DNA of 39,757 nucleotides from Gemmataceae bacterium (lineage in GTDB: Bacteria > Planctomycetota > Planctomycetia > Gemmatales > Gemmataceae), in contig JAIEPT010000162.1 of the NCBI GenBank assembly GCA_019748295.1, positions 1 to 39,757 on the forward strand. Reading direction: 5' to 3'. The notes beneath the pieces were generated by a model that saw nothing but the letters and a program-made list of their open reading frames with translations, had not been told where the DNA came from and did no database searches. A program made the position numbers and the translations under genes. Position 1 is the stretch's first letter, and every line of letters begins with the position of its first letter. Below are positions 15,704 to 24,453 of the stretch, in pieces.

Positions 15704-16165
15704 GAAACACAACTCCTGCGCGGCGACCGCGTCGACCTGAGATTCCGTATCGGCCGCCCTCTGTCTTAGTCGGAATTTTCGGCAAAGGAAAGCAAATTCC
15801 ACCCCCTTTCCGATTCGCCCCAACTTGCCCCGCCCCGCTTTAGCGTTTCGCACGGTTCAACCCGAATCGCATGTGTGCCATGCCTGGCACGTCGCCATTG
15901 GCTTTGAGACTTAGAGACTTAGTTCTCATGGGTGGCGTACGCCGTGGGGATGTTTGAGACAGCAAACACACGGTTGCGTGCCATGCTTCGTCGGGTTCCT
16001 GGCCGGGCCCCTCAATGCTTCCCCTTTCACCGACGAAGCATGCCCCCGCCCGTATGCAGCGTCCTGTCTGGGGCATGCTTGTGCGGGGGAGGGGGACCGT
16101 ACAAGGCCCCGGCCAGGAACCCGCACAAGCATGGCACTTCACCGCATCCTTGATTTAAAAAAAAC
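15704..16165. other. Intergenic region with repeat C
   Basis: 462 bp between two minus-strand genes. It holds a 16-bp palindrome (GTGCCA-tgcc-TGGCAC, 15875-15890), repeat C (15978-16137) and a run of eight A at 16149-16156. On the minus strand this run gives a T-tract just after the MfnB stop, which might end that transcript, though no strong hairpin precedes it. Confidence 0.6.
15978..16137. repeat. Repeat family C, inverted element
   Basis: About 160 bp with outer arms GTGCCATGCTTCGTCGGGTT and the inverse ending GCATGGCAC, and CTGGCCGGG/CCCCGGCCAGG inside. Homologous to 12914-13079. Confidence 0.85.
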
Positions 16166-16879
16166 TTACGTTGATGGATACCAGGCCGCATCCAAAATCG
16201 AAGCGAGCGATGCAACGCGTCCCGCGTTTACGGTCGCGCCACGATCGCCTCCCTCACACGCCGACCCGCGGACGGCAAACCAATCGGGAGCGAGCCCTGT
16301 AAGTTGCCGAATGAGGTCTTCGCTCAACGACCCCGCCAGCGCGATCCGTACCGCCGACTGACGGCATCTCGCAACCGCCCCGCGAAGCCAAGTTTCATCC
16401 AGCCAATCGAGCAACGTGGGCCTTTGCCGAAAGCCAGTCGCCTCTTTGCAGCAGGTATCAATCAGAAACACGCCGCCGCGATCGCATGCGAATTCAAGCA
16501 CATTGTCGATCGACGGCGCCTGCGCGCATTCCCAATCCGCGTAGCCGACAGTCACGATCTCAACGTCAGGATTCCGTTGCTGAAGCAGATCCAATCGCTC
16601 GCGCCAACGAACGCCGGGCCTGCATTTGGCGAGCCCCCATTTCGCGAACTGCACCCCAGGCGGAATCTCAAACGTCTCGTCCGCGAGTTCCCCCATCGCA
16701 GCGGACACGGGGAGGCGCCCATGAACGCGATTCACAACAGCTGCGATCATCGCCGAATCCGCCTTGCCGAGGGGGCCGTTGGCGGGCTCCTTGACGTCGA
16801 TCAACGTCGCCCCACCAAGCAACGCGGCCTCGGCTTCGTCCGCATCGCGAACGCTCACGAGCAATCCCGTCCCCTTCAT
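16166..16879 (-). CDS. mfnB: (5-formylfuran-3-yl)methyl phosphate synthase (MfnB, DUF556)
   Basis: 237 aa, the usual family length. MfnB condenses two glyceraldehyde 3-phosphate molecules to the furan precursor of methanofuran. Key marks: LLVSVRDADEAEAALLGGA and LIDVKEPANGPLG, whose lysine (K30) is the Schiff-base residue in the archaeal enzyme; later KWGLA (K80) and DTCCKEATG (D141, K145), matching the conserved VDTAxKDG region. Planctomycetes are known to carry H4MPT/methanofuran-type C1 transfer genes, so the function fits. It is coupled to the ASCH gene: the ASCH stop and this ATG overlap as ATGA. No other C1 genes are in the window. Confidence 0.88.
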   Translation of the reverse strand: MKGTGLLVSVRDADEAEAALLGGATLIDVKEPANGPLGKADSAMIAAVVNRVHGRLPVSAAMGELADETFEIPPGVQFAKWGLAKCRPGVRWRERLDLLQQRNPDVEIVTVGYADWECAQAPSIDNVLEFACDRGGVFLIDTCCKEATGFRQRPTLLDWLDETWLRGAVARCRQSAVRIALAGSLSEDLIRQLTGLAPDWFAVRGSACEGGDRGATVNAGRVASLASILDAAWYPST

Positions 16880-17292
16880 GGCGTCACCGGCTCGGCCGCG
16901 ACTTCAACTTCGAAGAACTTGAACCAACCCGAATAGCGCCGGAAGGGAAGCGCTTCGGGTTGCTCGAACACGAAGCCGAACAGCTTTGGTTCAAACCAGC
17001 TGTCTTCGTTCAAATGCTTGGCCCGATCGGTCAAGAACTTCGCCATGTCCGCGTAGGAAACGCATTCGACGAGGGACGCCGCCCCGATGATGCCACCGCC
17101 GATCTTGGCCGCTTCCTGCAAATGGCTCGGCACATGCTGCCAAGCTTCCTTGCGGGCATCCGGCACGCGGGCCGCATGAATCAGGATTCGCCCACGCCGA
17201 GGCGTCGGCCAGCGGCGAACTTCGATCGTTTTTAGCCCATGAACCAGCAATGTGGCCCATGGCTGCTTCAGCGATATTGCGATCTGCGACAT
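16876..17292 (-). CDS. ASCH/PUA-like domain protein
   Basis: 138 aa from ATG at 17292 (MSQIAISLKQPWATLL; open to 17337). The start region KQPWATLLVHGLKTIEVR and the later RGRILIHAARVPD are the hallmark of ASCH domains, PUA-like folds thought to bind RNA or modified nucleosides; some are hydrolases. GGIIGAASLVECV is the second conserved strand set. Function unknown. Upstream is the 188-bp divergent gap with the kinase gene; downstream is coupled mfnB. Co-transcription may be positional rather than functional. Confidence 0.85.
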   Translation of the reverse strand: MSQIAISLKQPWATLLVHGLKTIEVRRWPTPRRGRILIHAARVPDARKEAWQHVPSHLQEAAKIGGGIIGAASLVECVSYADMAKFLTDRAKHLNEDSWFEPKLFGFVFEQPEALPFRRYSGWFKFFEVEVAAEPVTP

Positions 17293-17480
17293 GCTTTTCC
17301 CACAGATGCTGGTGCTTTCGAACCCTGCCCTGAACAAATTTACCTCATTTTCGCCGCGAATTCACGGATTTCCTCTCCTGACATTTGCTGCCCTCCCCGA
17401 CGCAAGCTACCTTTGCGCGGACCCGATCTCCCGTCCGGCGTCTATGGCTTGACCCGGAACCGGGAAAGGCAGGATTCCCC

Positions 17481-20400
17481 ATGCCCGTGCGGATCGAAGC
17501 GAATGCGGAACCGATCGCAGGCTATCGGCTAATTGAACGGCTCGGTGGCGGCGGATTCGGCGAAGTCTGGAAAGCCGAGGCCCCCGGCGGTCTCTTCAAG
17601 GCGATCAAATTCGTCTTCGGCGACCTCCAGGCCGCGGACAGCGCCGACGGTGCGCGCGCCGAGCAGGAACTGAAGGCACTCAGCCGCGTCAAAACCGTCC
17701 ATCACCCTTACATCCTCTCGCTCGAACGCTACGACATCATCGATGGCCAGCTCATCATCGTGATGGAGTTGGCCGACCGCACGCTTTGGGACCGCTTCAA
17801 GGAAAGCCGGCAGCAGGGGCTCCAGGGCATTCCTCGCGAGGAGTTGCTCAACTACGTCGAAGAAACGTCCGAAGCTTTGGACCTGATGAACAGCCAGTTC
17901 CAACTGCAGCACCTCGACATCAAGCCGCAAAACCTCTTCCTGGTTTTCAACCACATCAAGGTCGCCGACTTCGGCCTGGTGAAAGACCTCGGCAACATGG
18001 CGGCCGCCACCATCACCGGCGGCGTCACCCCCGTCTACGCGGCTCCCGAAACCTTCGACGGCTGGCTCAGCCGATTCAGCGATCAATACAGCCTCGCCAT
18101 TGTCTATCAGGAGTTGCTCACCGGCCAGCGTCCCTTCCAGGGATCGACGATGCGGCAGCTGGTGATGCAGCATTTGCAAGGCGAACCGAACCTCTCGCTG
18201 CTTCCTCCGGAAGAGCGACCCGTCATCGCGCGGGCCCTGTCCAAGAATCCGGACGAACGGTTCCCGACCTGCGTCGACATGGTACAGGCGCTGCGAAACG
18301 CGGGCAAATCCGGTCCGCCTGCGGCCCCGCCTCACGTTGCCCCTGCGGTGCAGGTCGATACGCCGACCTCGAAGGACTACGGCGATCCACGACCAAAAAC
18401 GGCTGCGGGCGACAGCATCGCTTTGACGTGGAACGCGCGCGGCGGCGAGAAACCGATTGGCGCCGGTCTCGGCCTGCCCGCCCGTCCCCTGGGCGAAGCT
18501 CGGCCGCAGTTCCCCGCCCCCTCCATGGGAAACTTGCCAACCCCTCACGATTCGCAGCCCATGGCGGCGATGGCCCAGCCGACCGACAAACTGCTGTCGC
18601 AATTGGTCGACAAGGCTCAATCCTTCGTCGCCGCGATCCCCGAGGAAGACCTCGCCGGAGTCGTGCAGCCTGCCCTCGTCGTCGGCCTCGGCAGGCTTGG
18701 AATCGAAACGCTACGGCGGCTTCGCCAATTCCTCAACCAAGAGTTCGACCGCTCCGATTGCGTCCCCTACATCCGCATGGTCGGACTCGACGTCGATGCC
18801 GACACCGTGCAGAACGCCGGCAGCGGCGATCCGCGCACGTCGCTCCGCGCCAACGAACTCATGGTCGCTCGGCTGCAACGGCCCAGCCATTATCTCAAAG
18901 GCTTCGACGGCAAGCCGATGGGGGGCAATTGGCTCAACCCCAAGCTGCTTTATCGCATCCCCAAGCAAGCGAGCTCGACCGGCGTGCGTGCTTTATCTCG
19001 CCTCGCGTTCGCCGACCATCTCCGGATGGCATCCCGCCGCCTCGAGATGGAACTGCAAGCCTGCTGCTCGAACGACACGTTGCACGAGATGGCTCGCCAC
19101 ACCGATATCGGCATCCGCACGCAGACGCCGCGAGTCTACATCGTGGCCGCGCTCGGCGGATCGACCGGCAGCGGCATGTTCATCGATGCCGCCTACCTCA
19201 TGCGGCATTTGCTCCGCAAGCAGGGACATCCGAATGCCGAGATCGTCGGCCTCTTCTACCTGCCTCCCGTGGGCCGGGAAGGGATCCGCTCCGCGAGCTT
19301 GGCGAATGCGTATGCTTCGCTCGTCGAGCTGGACCACTACAGCCGCAATCCGCAGTATTCGTTGAAATACGAAACCGGCGAGGGGCAGAAGCTGGCGGAG
19401 CTGCGCGACAGCGTGGCCCCCTTCTCCCGCTGCATGCTCATGAATCTTCCCGAGAAGCCGCAAAGCCTGGAAGAATCGACGCCGACGACGGTGGACGAAG
19501 CCGCCCAGCATCTGGGGCGCGAGTTGGCCACGCCGCTCGGGAAATCGCTCGACCACGCCCGCAAACAGTGGCGCAAGCAGGCCCAACTCTCCACGCCGGA
19601 ACCCTATTGGCTGCAATCGTTCGGCATGCGCCGCATCGTGTGGCCACGCCAGGCCATGTTGGAACGCTCGGCCCGCAAAATGTGCCAACGGCTTGTCGAT
19701 CGCTGGATGGCGAAAAACGCCAAGCCGATCGCCGACGAAGTCCACACCTGGGCGATCGAGCAGTGGGACGCGCAGGAGATGCGGCCCGAATCGATCATTC
19801 AGCGTCTGCAAGAGCAGACGGAAGCGATTCTGCAGCAGCCCGTCGATCGCATGATCCAGGGCGTGGTCAGCCCGCTCGCCCGGATCCTGGCTGCCAACGA
19901 AAACGCGGGAGCCAAGTCGCCGATCAACCTGGGCCCCGCGGTCCAGGCGATGGAAGCCATCGATAAGATGCTCGGCGTGCCTGAGGAATTCAAGACGACG
20001 GAACACCACCACCAACCCCCGGCCATCATCGAGCAAGCGCTCGCGGACGCCGGCGCCGCCGTTGCCGACGCTTCCGATCAACGCCTGGCCTCGACGATCG
20101 TTTCCCTCATCGAACAGCCTCGATTCCGCCTCGCGGGAGCGGAAGAAGGCCTACGGCAATTCATCGCGATCATCGAGGATGCGCTCCACGCCCAGGAAAC
20201 GCTGGCGCGCGAACTCACCGAAAAAGCGAACGGACTCTACGAGCGAATCCACCGCATGCTCGAAGTTTGCGGCAACGGTTCGGGAACCGGGTCGATGTGG
20301 GGCTTTTCCAAAAAGACGCCTTCGAGCATCCCCAACTTCGGCTCCGACCTCTACGAGCTGATGCGCACCTACCCGAAACTGCGCTATCAAAGCCTCGTCT

Positions 20401-21191
20401 TGTCGCATGTCAATCGGCTCTACGTCGGGCTGCGCGGCCATCTCTCCGATCAGATCCGCGAAGTGGGATTCTGCCGGCAGCGTCTCGCGGAGTTGCTGGC
20501 GTGCCTCAAGAAGGACGATTGCAGCTCGGCGAGTTCCGCCTCCCCCAGCGAGCAGCACATCTTGCCGGACAAGTGCAAGTCGCTGGACGACGCGGTGAAG
20601 CAGTGCGAAACATCGATCCTCGACGAGCACCTGTTCGCGTTCGATCAGACTGCCCAGGAAATGATCCGCAAGCAGTTTCGGGCATTGCTCGAGATTTGCA
20701 TGGGATCGGCCTCCGTGGTTCGCAATCTCACGCCGGCCTTGCTGAAGGAAGCCGAAAAGTATCTCGAGCCCGGCTTTCAGGGCGCGAGCGTCGCCGAGAT
20801 CGTCATCGCCCAAAAGGGGAACGACGACCCAGAACGTCTCGCCGAATTTCTGCAGCAGTCCTTCGACGAGACCGCCCCGGAGTTGGGCCGCGTATCGCCC
20901 GAAAAAGAAATCGCCGCCATCGCCCTCGCCGGCGACGCTTCGGGCCAAGCGCTCGGCGAATTGGCTGCGGGGACGCAGCGCGGCTTGAATGTGGTCTGGA
21001 CCGATCAGGCCGACCAGATCGTCTTTTATCGCGAACTTCAGCAAGTGGCGCTGCGCGACCTCGAACAATTCGGCCCCATCGCCGCCGAGGCGTATCACCA
21101 ACGCCTCACGCAAGACCCCAGTTCGGTGCACACACGCGAAGACGTCGCCGATTGGCGTCCACTCCCTGCATCCGTCGCTCCATCGCGATAA
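17481..21191 (+). CDS. Ser/Thr protein kinase fused to tubulin/FtsZ-like domain
   Basis: 1236 aa from ATG at 17481 (MPVRIEANAEPIAGYRLIERL; the open frame extends to 17385). The kinase domain is residues ~14-275: glycine loop GGGGFGEVW (22-30), lysine K43, catalytic loop HLDIKPQN (144-151; HLD instead of HRD), DFG (163-165) and APE. A Pro-rich linker of about 100 residues follows. Residues ~395-800 match tubulin_2-type domains: ALVVGLGRLGIETLRRL near 400, and the GTP-binding signature ALGGSTGSGMF (557-567), related to GGGTGTG of FtsZ/tubulin. The last ~400 residues are helical with no known domain. No signal peptide or membrane segment was seen. Planctomycetes mostly lack FtsZ, so a kinase that may polymerise or sense a GTPase state is notable. 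Monocistronic. Confidence 0.9.
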   Translation: MPVRIEANAEPIAGYRLIERLGGGGFGEVWKAEAPGGLFKAIKFVFGDLQAADSADGARAEQELKALSRVKTVHHPYILSLERYDIIDGQLIIVMELADRTLWDRFKESRQQGLQGIPREELLNYVEETSEALDLMNSQFQLQHLDIKPQNLFLVFNHIKVADFGLVKDLGNMAAATITGGVTPVYAAPETFDGWLSRFSDQYSLAIVYQELLTGQRPFQGSTMRQLVMQHLQGEPNLSLLPPEERPVIARALSKNPDERFPTCVDMVQALRNAGKSGPPAAPPHVAPAVQVDTPTSKDYGDPRPKTAAGDSIALTWNARGGEKPIGAGLGLPARPLGEARPQFPAPSMGNLPTPHDSQPMAAMAQPTDKLLSQLVDKAQSFVAAIPEEDLAGVVQPALVVGLGRLGIETLRRLRQFLNQEFDRSDCVPYIRMVGLDVDADTVQNAGSGDPRTSLRANELMVARLQRPSHYLKGFDGKPMGGNWLNPKLLYRIPKQASSTGVRALSRLAFADHLRMASRRLEMELQACCSNDTLHEMARHTDIGIRTQTPRVYIVAALGGSTGSGMFIDAAYLMRHLLRKQGHPNAEIVGLFYLPPVGREGIRSASLANAYASLVELDHYSRNPQYSLKYETGEGQKLAELRDSVAPFSRCMLMNLPEKPQSLEESTPTTVDEAAQHLGRELATPLGKSLDHARKQWRKQAQLSTPEPYWLQSFGMRRIVWPRQAMLERSARKMCQRLVDRWMAKNAKPIADEVHTWAIEQWDAQEMRPESIIQRLQEQTEAILQQPVDRMIQGVVSPLARILAANENAGAKSPINLGPAVQAMEAIDKMLGVPEEFKTTEHHHQPPAIIEQALADAGAAVADASDQRLASTIVSLIEQPRFRLAGAEEGLRQFIAIIEDALHAQETLARELTEKANGLYERIHRMLEVCGNGSGTGSMWGFSKKTPSSIPNFGSDLYELMRTYPKLRYQSLVLSHVNRLYVGLRGHLSDQIREVGFCRQRLAELLACLKKDDCSSASSASPSEQHILPDKCKSLDDAVKQCETSILDEHLFAFDQTAQEMIRKQFRALLEICMGSASVVRNLTPALLKEAEKYLEPGFQGASVAEIVIAQKGNDDPERLAEFLQQSFDETAPELGRVSPEKEIAAIALAGDASGQALGELAAGTQRGLNVVWTDQADQIVFYRELQQVALRDLEQFGPIAAEAYHQRLTQDPSSVHTREDVADWRPLPASVAPSR

Positions 21192-21207
21192 GTTCGCATT
21201 TGGTTAG

Positions 21208-21285
21208 CCGCGACGCGCAGCGGAGCGCGGACAGTGAACCATGCGAAGATTGGGTTCGCAGTCCGCGCTCCGCTGCGCGTCGCCG
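21208..21285. repeat. Repeat family B, inverted pair
   Basis: Arms 21208-21230 and 21263-21285 with one mismatch; same sequence as at 7266 and 11297. It fills most of the 97-bp gap between the convergent kinase and ATP-grasp stop codons and could act as a bidirectional transcript end. Confidence 0.85.
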
Positions 21286-21288
21286 CTA

Positions 21289-22191
21289 CTAACCCCGTAG
21301 TCGTGCGCTCACGGCCGCCGCGAGTTCGTCCGCCGCTTCGGGGCGGAAGCGAAAGAAGAGTTCCGGCTCGATCAACTCCAGTTCCATCAACAACCATCCG
21401 TCATCCCCCGTCCGCAGCACATCGACGCGTGCATACATCGGCGACGACGAACACGCCGCGAGAGCTTGCTCCGCAAACGCGATTTCATCGGCGCCCGGCT
21501 GATGCGGATGGGCGACGCCGCCATGATCATCCTGCACGCGAAACTCGCCCGGCTTCGCCGTCTTTCGAACCGCATGGCTGAATCGGCCGCCGATGAAGAT
21601 CAGCGACGTTTCGCCCGCGTCCACGATTTCGGGCCGAAACTCCTGCACGAGCATCGCCTCGGTTTCGATCAACTGCCGATAGATCGATTCGTGTGCATCG
21701 ACGTTCGAAGGCGAGAGGCGATACGTGTGACGCCCCGCCCCGGAAATCGCGGGCTTCAGGACCGCTTCCGTCCAACCCGTCTGGGCAAACGCAGACGCGA
21801 GCGAACTTGGATCGCCAATCTCCATAATGTGCGTCCGCGGAATCGCGACGCCGGAGCGCTGCAAGTCGAGCAGATAGTGCTTGTCAAGGTTCCAACGAAT
21901 GAGGGACACATCATTGATGAGCTGAGTCTGTCCGGCGGCATGATCCAGCCAACGCGAAAACTCGCCGATGCGATAAAAGTAGTCCCACGTCGATCGAAAG
22001 ACGGAACATGCCGTCTGGCTCCAATCGAAATTGGGGGAAGACCAGGAAAGCCGAGCCACGCGAAGGCCGCGGTTCTCCAGCGCTCGGCGAACGAGTGCAT
22101 CCTCATGCGTCAACCGTGCCACATACGGGTCCGACTCGTCCGGCGACTCGTAGCGATCCTCGGTGAGAAGGGCGACGTCGAACCGGCTCAT
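21289..22191 (-). CDS. ATP-grasp domain protein (RimK/glutathione synthetase-like)
   Basis: 300 aa from ATG at 22191 (MSRFDVALLTEDRY). ATP-grasp ligases join a carboxylate to an amine or thiol via an acyl phosphate. Marks: STWDYFYRIGEF in the first third; NKHYLL-like NLDKHYLLDLQRSGVAIP; EAVLKPAISGAGRHTYR with the nucleotide-binding lysine; METE-like ETEAMLVQEFRPEI; and the C-terminal YARVDVLRTGDDGWLLMELE. This layout resembles the DcsG/cycloserine-type and other small ATP-grasp proteins; the substrate is unknown. The ATG overlaps the stop of the isochorismatase gene as ATGA, so the two are likely coupled. Confidence 0.85.
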   Translation of the reverse strand: MSRFDVALLTEDRYESPDESDPYVARLTHEDALVRRALENRGLRVARLSWSSPNFDWSQTACSVFRSTWDYFYRIGEFSRWLDHAAGQTQLINDVSLIRWNLDKHYLLDLQRSGVAIPRTHIMEIGDPSSLASAFAQTGWTEAVLKPAISGAGRHTYRLSPSNVDAHESIYRQLIETEAMLVQEFRPEIVDAGETSLIFIGGRFSHAVRKTAKPGEFRVQDDHGGVAHPHQPGADEIAFAEQALAACSSSPMYARVDVLRTGDDGWLLMELELIEPELFFRFRPEAADELAAAVSARLRG

Positions 22192-22760
22192 GCGAGTTCC
22201 TTCATGCGCTGCTGAACGAGGCCGCTCGCTTCTTTGAACCGCGGATGCTTCGCGTCTTTCAGCCACTCGAAGACCGTCGTCTCCGCCGTCGTAAGCACCG
22301 CCCCAGCCGATTCCATGCGGCGTAGGGCCGTGTCATGGTCGATCGCGTAACGGCTGCCCAACGCATCGACCGGCAGATAAACCCAGAAGTCTTCCGCAAT
22401 CAGATCCAGGGCAGTGTTGAGCACGCAGACATGCGTTTCGATGCCGACCAATACAACGCGAAACTTGTCGAGCTTCCGCAACGAATCCGTCAGCCCTTCG
22501 ACGCGAGCACACGAAAACCCTGTCTTCTCCGCCCGCTTCTCCGGCAATCGCTTGGCAATCTCCGCCACCGTCGGCCCCAGCCCCTTCGGATACTGCTCCG
22601 TGGCGAGGACATGCACATCCAATAACTTGGTCGCATCCAGCAGAAAAGCCGCATTGCGAGTGAGGGCCTCTGCGTTAAGGATTTTGGGAAGCAGTTTCTC
22701 CTGCATGTCCACGACAAGCACAGCCGTTTCGGCAGGATCGAGAACAGTCGAATGCGGCAT
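22188..22760 (-). CDS. Isochorismatase-family cysteine hydrolase
   Basis: 190 aa. The family hydrolyses amides or enol ethers (nicotinamidase, isochorismatase, YcaC-like). The catalytic triad is in place: D18 (VVDMQEKL), K79 (AEKTGFSC) and nucleophile C112 (GIETHVCVLNTA, with the usual cis-peptide region). Sequence shape is closest to ISOC1/2-type hydrolases with unknown substrate rather than to true isochorismatase. The C-terminal tail (FKEASGLVQQRMKEL) is helical. Soluble. First gene of a two-gene operon with the ATP-grasp gene; upstream lies the repeat cluster A/D. Confidence 0.88.
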   Translation of the reverse strand: MPHSTVLDPAETAVLVVDMQEKLLPKILNAEALTRNAAFLLDATKLLDVHVLATEQYPKGLGPTVAEIAKRLPEKRAEKTGFSCARVEGLTDSLRKLDKFRVVLVGIETHVCVLNTALDLIAEDFWVYLPVDALGSRYAIDHDTALRRMESAGAVLTTAETTVFEWLKDAKHPRFKEASGLVQQRMKELA

Positions 22761-22772
22761 AAAGAAAATCCT

Positions 22773-23016
22773 TCAGGCCCCCCTCTCCCCTTTGGGGAGA
22801 GGGGCTGGGGGTGAAGGGAGCGAGCGGTGCACAAACTTAATGTTGTCCGCCAAGCCCCAGGGTAAGCGCAGCGCACCCTGGGGTTCTTTGCATCCGCGGT
22901 CTGGATCCCCAAGGTGCGCTGCGCTTACCTTGGGGCTTGCGGAACGACATTATCATTATGCACCGCTTTCTCCCCTCACCCCAGCCCCTCTCCCCAAGGG
23001 GGAGAGGGGGGGGCCG
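22773..23016. repeat. Nested repeats: family D inside a split family A pair
   Basis: Outer arms of family A type lie at about 22773-22815 and 22972-23016 (GGGGAGAGGGGCTGGGG and inverse). Between them is an inverted pair of family D: 22850-22883 (AAGCCCCAGGGTAAGCGCAG) and 22907-22939. The flanks TGCACAAACTTAATGTTGT and the inverse-like CATTATCATTATGCACC mark the borders of D. It fills the gap between the isochorismatase and DUF1501 genes. Confidence 0.82.
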
Positions 23017-23018
23017 GA

Positions 23019-24431
23019 CTACTGCTTAGCGTTCGGAAGAAGCCCTGAACTCGCCAAGATGCCGCGGACGACGTTGCCGTGCACGTCGGTAAGGCGGTGG
23101 TCGCGGCCGCCGTGGCGGAAGGTCAGGCGTTCGTGATCGAGTCCTAGCTGGTGCAAGATCGTGGCGTGCAGATCATGCAAGTGCACGGGACGATCGACCG
23201 CATAGTATCCGTAGTCGTCGGTCGCGCCGTAGGAGAGGCCTGCTTTCACTCCGCCTCCGGCCAGCCACATCGTCCACCCTTCCGGGTTGTGGTCGCGGCC
23301 ATCACGTCCTTGCGCCACCGGCGTGCGTCCGAACTCTCCGCCCCAGACCACCAACGTGTCTTCGAGAAGCCCGCGTCGCTTGAGATCGGCCAAAAGGCCC
23401 GCCATCGGCTTGTCGATCTCGCCGCAGTTGTTGGTCACGTCTTTCCGCAGCGCATCGTGCTGGTCCCATTTGTAGCTGTGCGTGGCCTGGACGAAACGAA
23501 CGCCTCGTTCAAGGAAACGGCGTGCCAGGAGGCATTGCCGGCCGAAGTTGCGCGTGCGGTCTTCATCGAGCCCGTAGAGACGCAACGTTTCGGCGGTCTC
23601 GTCGCGAAGGTCCTGCACCTCGGGCGCGGCGGTCTGCATTCGATACGCCAACTCGAACGACGCGATCCGACTCTCCAGCGCGGAATCGACCGGCGAGGGC
23701 TGGCGTTCGCGATGAAGTTGGTGGAGCAGATCAAGCTCCATCCGCTGCAACGGCCGATCGGCTGCGGTTCCGGTCATGAACGGAATGATCGCCCGATCGG
23801 ACGAAACGCTTGCATTGCCCATTGGCGTGCCGTGGTAGACGGCGGGGAGAAATGCGGAGGAATAGTTGTTGACCCCGCCATGCGTCAGCGTGGGGCAGAT
23901 GGTGACGAAGCCGGGCAGATTCTGGTTTTCGGTTCCCAGTCCGTAGGTGATCCACGAACCCATGCTCGGGCGGACGAACGTGTCGCTCCCCGTGTGGAGT
24001 TCGAGCAGCGCGCCGCCGTGCCGCGAGTTGGATCCTCGAATCGAATGGATCATGCAGACGTCGTCGAGACAGCGCGAGAAATGCGGAAACAACTCGGAAG
24101 CCCAGTGCCCTGCTTGACCATGCTGCGCGAAGCGAAACGGCGAAGCCAGCAGGTTTCCCGTCGCGCTCGACACGACGCGGGGCCGGGAGAAAGGCAGCGG
24201 CTTGCCGTCGTCCGCCTGCAAGCGCGGCTTGTAGTCGAACGTGTCCATCTGCGATGGACCGCCGTGCATGAACAGGAACAAGACGCGCTTGGCCTTCGGC
24301 GGAAAGTGCGGCGTTCGCAGCGCCAGCGGATTGGCGGAGTCCGAGCGTGCCGACTCCGAAAGGAGCGAGGCGAGCGCCAAGCCGCCGAACCCGATCGCAC
24401 TGTCGCGCAACATCTGTCGCCGCGTAAGCAT
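23019..24431 (-). CDS. DUF1501 (sulfatase-like) protein with Tat-type signal
   Basis: 470 aa from ATG at 24431 (MLTRRQMLRDSAIGFGGLAL), giving a twin-arginine type leader. Open to 24452. DUF1501 proteins are alkaline-phosphatase-fold relatives abundant in planctomycetes. Typical segments: RVLFLFMHGGPSQMDTFDYK, GSNSRHGGALLELHTG, WDQHDALRKD, DTLVVWGGEFGRTP and DHNPEGWTMWLAGGGVKAG. The reaction is not known. Such genes are nearly always paired with a cytochrome-DUF1549-DUF1553 gene, as here, where the partner lies directly upstream on the same strand. Exported. Confidence 0.93.
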   Translation of the reverse strand: MLTRRQMLRDSAIGFGGLALASLLSESARSDSANPLALRTPHFPPKAKRVLFLFMHGGPSQMDTFDYKPRLQADDGKPLPFSRPRVVSSATGNLLASPFRFAQHGQAGHWASELFPHFSRCLDDVCMIHSIRGSNSRHGGALLELHTGSDTFVRPSMGSWITYGLGTENQNLPGFVTICPTLTHGGVNNYSSAFLPAVYHGTPMGNASVSSDRAIIPFMTGTAADRPLQRMELDLLHQLHRERQPSPVDSALESRIASFELAYRMQTAAPEVQDLRDETAETLRLYGLDEDRTRNFGRQCLLARRFLERGVRFVQATHSYKWDQHDALRKDVTNNCGEIDKPMAGLLADLKRRGLLEDTLVVWGGEFGRTPVAQGRDGRDHNPEGWTMWLAGGGVKAGLSYGATDDYGYYAVDRPVHLHDLHATILHQLGLDHERLTFRHGGRDHRLTDVHGNVVRGILASSGLLPNAKQ

Positions 24432-24453
24432 GGTCGATTTCCTCGAATGCATC

